A stretch of DNA of 64,000 bases, from positions 48,757,155 through 48,821,154 of the forward strand of contig CM066994.1 in the NCBI GenBank assembly GCA_033977485.1, given 5' to 3'. The DNA comes from Hydrangea macrophylla (Eukaryota; Streptophyta; Magnoliopsida; Cornales; Hydrangeaceae). Below the pieces are notes generated by a model that was given only the letters and a program-made list of their open reading frames with translations, was not told the DNA's origin and ran no database searches. Positions 59,201 to 64,000 of this stretch are shown in pieces. Position numbers and translations under genes: made by a program. The first letter of the stretch is position 1, and every line of letters begins with the position of its first letter.

Positions 59201-59689
59201 CGGAGCTTCTTTTGAGAAGATGTGATGGAACTATTGTCTTGTTACGATATTGTATATTTTTGTGGTTGTTCATGGATTGTTCGGGTTTCAAGTTTTACTC
59301 ATACCAGTTTATACTGACCCGGATGTCTCCATGCATCTCGGGTGCGTTCAATTTATGAACGTAGTCGGGGAATATTTACAGGAAAATGAACATTGACTCA
59401 GATAACAGCGTGGATCAAGTTGGCTAGCAAGCTTGGAGTTTATTTTGATTAGAGACTTTGGATTTTAGAATGGTTATGTCCATTTATGATTTTTGGCATA
59501 TGAGCCAATTGTTTCTTTTTACATTTGAGATTTGAGAGTTGACAGCGTTTGAAATTTGGTTTAAATTTATCATGAATTTGGAGTTATATTTATTTTAGTT
59601 TTTATTGGACTATTATTGTTTTAGCTTTATAGTGTTTCTGTTTGGGTCGTGTTCCGATTTTGTGGTTAGAAAAAAATCGGGGCGCTACA
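56210..59689 (+). repeat. 5' LTR of element 3
   Basis: 3480 bp, bounded by TGTAACACCCG and GGGGCGCTACA. Candidate TATA sequence CATATATATACT lies at about 56539-56551, followed by a (GA)n leader (56790-56810). Splice-donor consensuses: CAAG|GTATGT at 56825/56826 and CGAG|GTGAGT at 58275/58276. An 8-bp-arm palindrome CGCAGACT/AGTCTGCG lies at 57281-57298. Confidence 0.88.
57281..57298. repeat. Palindrome CGCAGACT/AGTCTGCG in element 3 LTR
   Basis: Perfect 8-bp arms around CA, placed just after a GAGAGTTATAGCCATG block and a TATATG microsatellite. Confidence 0.95.
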
Positions 59690-59692
59690 GTT

Positions 59693-59704
59693 TGGTATCA
59701 AAGC
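59693..59704 (+). other. Primer binding site of element 3
   Basis: TGGTATCAAAGC, 3 nt after the LTR, matches the initiator tRNA-Met primer site TGGTATCAGAGC except for one base. Confidence 0.85.
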
Positions 59705-59830
59705 CTAGGTTTCCTTAGATTGGAGACAGTCTAGGTTGCCTTCGGATTGTGGTTTAAGGGTCTTATAGTTTTTTTTTTTTTGTGTTTATATATTATGTCT
59801 TAGTGGTGTTGATTATTCTCTTTTTAGGAT
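59705..59830 (+). promoter_or_regulatory. Leader ending in a splice-acceptor consensus
   Basis: A T-rich leader ends TTCTCTTTTTAG|G four nt before the gag ATG. This is a strong 3' splice-site consensus and could pair with a donor in the LTR to give a leader-spliced mRNA. Confidence 0.4.
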
Positions 59831-61693
59831 ATGGCTGGAGGATATGATACCCGTCAAGGACCTGCTGGCAATGGAAATGGCAATAACAATGACGCTAACA
59901 ATGGAGCGGGAAACCCGAATATGATTCAAGTGGATGTTGCTGCCATGATGACTCAACTTATGCAAGCAGTGCAGAATAACAATGCAGAACGGCAGGACAA
60001 TTCCCGTGACCCCTTCACTCGAAGGAATAAGGCCTTTGGGGAACTAGGAGGGAAAAGGTTCGCAGGAGATAGCGGATCTATCGCAACCGAGACATGGATA
60101 CTCAATTGTGAAATGGTATTTGAGAGAATGAACATTACTGCGGTACAAAAACAAGAATTGGCTGCCCATCAATTAGACGGAGCAGCTAGATTCTGGTGGA
60201 ATTCGATCCGTCCTGGTTTAGATTTGACCACATTAACCTGGGAAGATTTCAAAGGGAGATTTGAAGGGAGATTTCTACCAGAAGCAGTAAAATCCCAATT
60301 GGCAGAAGAATTCATCCATCTAAAGCAAGAGGGGAATATGAGTGTGGAACAGTATGTCACCAGATTTCATGAGTTGTCCCGACATGCTCCCTACATGGTT
60401 GATACAAGGGTGAAGAAAAATCGTCGGTTCATCAATGGATTGCAGACCCAATTGCAACGTTCTCTGATTCCTTTCGACACGGAGGAGTTTGATCGAGTCT
60501 TGGACTTGGCTGTCAAGTTCGAGGAGCAGGGCATCAAGTTCAGAGAAAACCGAGATAAGGGAAAGGCAAAGGCTGGTGAGACCTCTAAAGGTTCAGGGTT
60601 TCAGTACCAGCAACGTGACCAAAACAAGGAGCAGAACCGTTTCAGGCCTTATGATCAGAGAGGTCAGCAACCTCAACAGAAAGGTCAGACATTTCAGCAG
60701 AGGGGACCACAGGGTTATCAGAGACAGGGAGGATTCCAGAACAGGCAAGGAAATCCTCGACAGCAAGAGCGACCTGGTCAGTCGGGTCAACAGGGTTGGC
60801 AGGGTAAACAAGGGCAACATGGACAGCAGGGCCGTCAGGGTCAACAGTATCTGGCACCACAGAATCGTCCCACAGTCCCTCCAGGGGTAGTACCATCTGT
60901 TGTACCCATGGTTCGTGCGCCGTTCACAGGGCTATGTCATAATTGTGGAATTGTTGGTCACAAAGCATATGAATGCCAAGCTCCGCGAAAGAACCAACAA
61001 GGAGGCCAAGGTCAGATGGCTCCAGCTCGTGCTTTTGCCGCCTTACCAGGACCCAATAATGTGCAAGGTACATTGGATTCCTTTCAGTCTAATGTTAAGG
61101 TTCTATTTGATACCGGTGCTTCTCATTCATTTATTGCTAGACAGTTTGTAACACTAGAAAATATTAAAACTACTCCCTTGCTTTTACCCCTTTGTGTGGA
61201 GACTCCTTTAGGTGGGTCTGTTACTTTGTATGAACAATGTGAGAACTTTGAAATTTTTATGTTTGGGAGAATTTTTCTCGTAAACCTTGTAGTTTTGGGT
61301 TTTGAGGGTTTTAGCCTTATTCTTGGTATGGATTGGATGGAAAAGAACGGGGTCACCTTGGATTGTGCCAAAAGAAGAGTTACAATTAATGCACCAGATA
61401 TGCCTAGTATAACACATGACTGTAGTGTTAGTGGAGAGTCAGTGATGTCAAGTTTCCTGTATTCGGTAGAAATCCCAAAGAAAGACATTAAAGATGTAGA
61501 AGTGGTGAAGGAGTTTGAAGATGTGTTCCAGGAAATTCCCGGTCTACCACCGAGGAGAGAGGTTGAGTTCCGTATTGACTTAGTTCCTGGTACAACTCCT
61601 ATTTCCAAAGCAGCGTATAGAATGGCGCCGAAAGAGTTGAATGAGATGAAAGTTCAACTTGAGGAGATGTTACAGAAGGGGTACGTTTGTTAA
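59831..61693 (+). CDS. Gag-protease of element 3 (620 aa)
   Basis: Gag begins MAGGYDTRQGPAGNG. The capsid region contains FWWNSIRPGLDLTTLTWEDF and FIHLKQEGNMSVEQYVTRF. A Gln/Gly-rich linker (residues about 260-345) precedes the knuckle CHNCGIVGHKAYEC. The aspartic protease motif is VLFDTGASHSFIA (about residue 418), followed by LILGMDW. It ends in the first residues of the RT N-terminal region (EEMLQKG) and then stops inside the putative intron (61691-61693). Unspliced RNA therefore yields Gag-Pro only, and splicing at 61680/61774 would extend the frame into RT. No missing catalytic residues were seen. Confidence 0.9.
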   Translation: MAGGYDTRQGPAGNGNGNNNDANNGAGNPNMIQVDVAAMMTQLMQAVQNNNAERQDNSRDPFTRRNKAFGELGGKRFAGDSGSIATETWILNCEMVFERMNITAVQKQELAAHQLDGAARFWWNSIRPGLDLTTLTWEDFKGRFEGRFLPEAVKSQLAEEFIHLKQEGNMSVEQYVTRFHELSRHAPYMVDTRVKKNRRFINGLQTQLQRSLIPFDTEEFDRVLDLAVKFEEQGIKFRENRDKGKAKAGETSKGSGFQYQQRDQNKEQNRFRPYDQRGQQPQQKGQTFQQRGPQGYQRQGGFQNRQGNPRQQERPGQSGQQGWQGKQGQHGQQGRQGQQYLAPQNRPTVPPGVVPSVVPMVRAPFTGLCHNCGIVGHKAYECQAPRKNQQGGQGQMAPARAFAALPGPNNVQGTLDSFQSNVKVLFDTGASHSFIARQFVTLENIKTTPLLLPLCVETPLGGSVTLYEQCENFEIFMFGRIFLVNLVVLGFEGFSLILGMDWMEKNGVTLDCAKRRVTINAPDMPSITHDCSVSGESVMSSFLYSVEIPKKDIKDVEVVKEFEDVFQEIPGLPPRREVEFRIDLVPGTTPISKAAYRMAPKELNEMKVQLEEMLQKGYVC

Positions 61694-61773
61694 CCTTTAT
61701 TCGTATTCCTTTCATTGTCTTGTTGTATTCGTATTCCTTTAGTTGTAATCCTTTTGAGGTGTGTATGGTATAG
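61681..61773 (+). other. Putative 93-bp intron between protease and RT
   Basis: It starts GTACGTTTG and ends GGTATAG, is T-rich, and has in-frame stops when retained. Removing it restores the conserved RT text with the frame joined inside a Gly codon (exon 1 ends GG, exon 2 starts G). It contains an internal direct repeat of ATTCGTATTCCTTT. A spliced intron at the protease/RT boundary is established for Ogre-type Tat elements; its presence in a Tekay-like chromovirus is the point of interest. The alternative is a simple insertion. Confidence 0.7.
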
Positions 61774-64000
61774 GTTCATTCGTCCTAGTAATTCACCTTG
61801 GGGAGCTCCAGCTATTTTTGTGTCAAAGAAAGATGGCACTCTAAGGATGTGCATTGACTACAGGGAACTGAACAAGATCACCATCAAGAATAAGTATCCG
61901 TTGCCTCGAATCGATGATCTGTTCGATCAGTTGAAGGGAACTACCGTGTTTTCGCAGTTTGATTTGAGAACCGGTTATCACCAGATGAGAGTAGAGGAGA
62001 AGAGTGTCCCTATTACAGCCTTTCGAACCCGATATGGTCTATATGAATTCCCCGTGATGCCGTTTGGTTTGACTAATGCACCTGCGTTCTTTATGGATCT
62101 TATGAACCGTGTATTCCGACCATATCTGGACAAGTTTGTAATCATTTTCATAGACGACATACTGGTTTACTCTCGGAATGAACATGAGCATAGAGAACAT
62201 TTGAAGATTGTGTTGCAAGTCCTTAGAGATCAAAAATTATATGCTAAGTTCAGTAAGTGCCACTTTTGGGAAAGTGAAGTTCGATTCTTGGGGCATGTTG
62301 TTTCTAGTGAGGGTATATCAGTTGATCCAGCTAAAGTGGCAGCAGTGAAGGATTGGAAACAGCCTACTTCAGCCACCGAAGTCAGGAGCTTTTTGGGATT
62401 AGCTGGATACTATCGTCGGTTTATAGAGAAGTTTTCCCTAATTGCAGAACCAATGACTAAGTTGACACGGAAGAATGTGAAATTCTTGTGGACTGAGGAA
62501 TGTGAGAAAGCTTTTCAGGAACTTAAACGAAGGTTGACCACTGCTCCGATTCTCACCATACCTATAAGTGGAGGTAATCTGGTGGTATTTACAGATGCCA
62601 GTGGTACAGGTTTAGGTTGTGTTTTGATGCAGTTTCAAAAGGTTGTCGCTTATGCCTCAAGACAGTTGAAACCTCATGAGAGAAGGTACCCGACGCACGA
62701 TCTTGAGTTAGCAGCAGTGGTGTTTGCCTTAAAGATATGGAGACATTATTTATTTGGGGAGAAGTTTGAGCTCTTTACGGATCATAAGAGCTTGAAGTAC
62801 TTGTTTTCTCAGAAAGATTTAAATATGAGGCAGCAGAGGTGGATGGAGTTTATTAGCAGTTATGACTTTGAGATCATGTATCAGCCTGGAAAGGGTAATG
62901 TTGTCGCTGATGCCTTAAGCAGGCAACATAGTGTTTTGACAGCACTAATGGTCCGTGAGTGGAAAGACTTGGAGGTGATCATGCTCCATGATGTAAGGCC
63001 TATGCAAGATTCTGAGAAGGCTTTCGTTGGGAGCCTCTCTATTCAACCTTCTTTACTGACTCGAATTGGTGTTAGTCAAGCGTCTGATCCATTTCTGTTG
63101 GAAAAGTTGGACGACTTGGTGTTAGATAATTTGGACGAATGCCCCACTGATTGGTCAGTAGATTCATTGGGAAGTTTAAAGTTTCGAGGCAGGCTGTGTG
63201 TGCCCAACGATTCTGGTTTGAAAAGGGAAATCTTAGATGAAGCTCATCGATCACGTTATACTATTCATCCTGGTGGCAACAAGATGTACCGTGATCTGAA
63301 GAGAACCTTTTGGTGGGAAGGTATGAAGAAAGATGTTGGGGAATATGTATCTCAGTGTTTGATTTGTCAACAGGTAAAGGCAGAGTATCAGAGGCCGTCT
63401 GGTTTGCTTCAGCCGCTTGAAATTCCTGTTTGGAAGTGGGAACTTATCTCGATGGATTTCATTGATGGTTTACCTAGATCTCGGAGAGGAAATGAGTCCA
63501 TTTGGGTAATTGTGGATCGTTTGACCAAATCTGCTCACTTTATTCCTATTGGTATTCATCGAAATGCGGATAGTTTGGCGCAACTGTATATTCGAGAGGT
63601 GGTGAGACTACATGGTATACCCATATCTATTGTTTCAGATCGAGATTCGATATTTGTGTCAGAATTTTGGGAAAGTTTCCAGCGTTCTATGGGCACAAGG
63701 TTAGACTTAAGCACTGCCTATCATCCTCAGACCGATGGACAGACGGAGAGGGTGAATCAGGTACTTGAGGATATGCTTCGAGCTTGTGTATTGGATTTTG
63801 GAGGAAGTTGGGAGGAACATTTACCATTAGTAGAGTTTTCTTACAACAATAGCTATCACTCTAGCATTGGCATGGCACCATTTGAGGCCCTCTATGGAAA
63901 GCCGTGCCGATCACCTGTTTGCTGGGCGGAGGTTGGTGATACAATTTTACTTGGACCTGAGGTTGTTAGGGCAACGACAGAAAAGATAGATGTCATTAGA
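61774..64000 (+). CDS. RT-RNaseH-integrase of element 3 (partial, runs off window)
   Basis: Open for 742 codons with no stop. [40 protein letters not shown], active site FIDDILVYS (about 62149). RNase [45 protein letters not shown]. Integrase: HHCC finger (H..H near 63243-63268, CLICQQ at about 63356), catalytic blocks MDFIDGL, SDRDSIF and the [13 protein letters not shown] block. The C-terminal part and any chromodomain lie beyond 64000. It has no ATG of its own near the start and depends on splicing (or another recoding step) from gag-protease. Confidence 0.92.

Larger units (their letters stand above)
56210..64000 (+). mobile_element. Element 3: chromovirus with fully open coding region, runs off window
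   Basis: 5' LTR (56210-59689), primer site, gag-protease and RT-RNaseH-integrase, with no stop codon in either long frame as far as 64000. Motifs are Tekay/Del-like. It inserted into the LTR at 53888-56209. The preceding bases are a T-run, so the target duplication cannot be judged. The 3' LTR lies outside the window, so age is unknown, but the intact frames suggest that it is young and possibly autonomous. Confidence 0.9.

Noticed and set aside
60489..60896. Plus and minus ORFs over the Gln/Gly-rich gag linker
   Set aside because: Low-complexity codon bias opens all frames; gag-protease is the real frame.
61681..61773. Programmed frameshift or readthrough between gag-protease and RT
   Set aside because: The gap holds several stops over 93 bp and no overlap of frames; splicing explains the junction exactly.

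Overview
This is a repeat-dominated window from a flowering-plant nuclear genome. Recognisable coding sequence is almost all LTR retrotransposon of two Ty3/gypsy lineages: Tekay/Del-like chromoviruses (C-terminal chromodomain-like tail, initiator-tRNA-Met primer site) and Tat-lineage elements (second archaeal-type RNase H, C-x2-H-x4-H-x4-C gag knuckle, LTRs starting TGTAGACACC). No rRNA, tRNA, CRISPR or bacterial gene structure was seen. The plant assignment rests on the lineages, the primer sites, one LOB-domain gene and the AT-rich, microsatellite-rich spacers. I cannot name the species.

Layout. 1-2208: the right end of an LTR apparently nested in the gag of element 1. 2209-8232: element 1 (+), a chromovirus whose gag-pol is one frame broken by three stops, with its 3' LTR at 6018-8232. 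8233-14000: a small GC-rich coding remnant, a TATA promoter, a complete solo Tat LTR (9026-12696, target duplication ACAGG) and a decayed plus-strand ORF. 14000-25090: a decayed minus-strand Tat element with its 5' LTR at 22165-25090. 26106-36273: element 2, a complete young minus-strand chromovirus (target duplication CTTCA) with a dead polyprotein. 38730-53486: a LOB-domain (LBD-like) gene on the minus strand, cut in two by a 13.7-kb Tat element (39022-52700) that keeps LTRs, primer site and gag but has no pol. 53888-56209: part of another chromovirus-like LTR, into which element 3 (56210 to the window end) is inserted. Element 3 is the only one whose coding region is open throughout; its gag-protease and RT-RNaseH-integrase reading frames are separated by a 93-bp GT...AG segment that looks like a spliceable intron.

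Cross-cutting signals. (1) All the LTRs carry clusters of short palindromes whose sequence is specific to the family. (2) A hairpin array in the element-2 LTR has arms that change in complementary fashion around a constant loop. (3) A 39-nt hairpin motif recurs five times in Tat 3' regions with compensatory changes. (4) Nearly all the LTRs carry a strong splice-donor consensus downstream of the TATA box. (5) The stop codons in the dead chromoviruses fit C-to-T decay of methylated DNA.

Coordinates and repeat counts were read by hand. Lineage names come from motif recognition, not database search.
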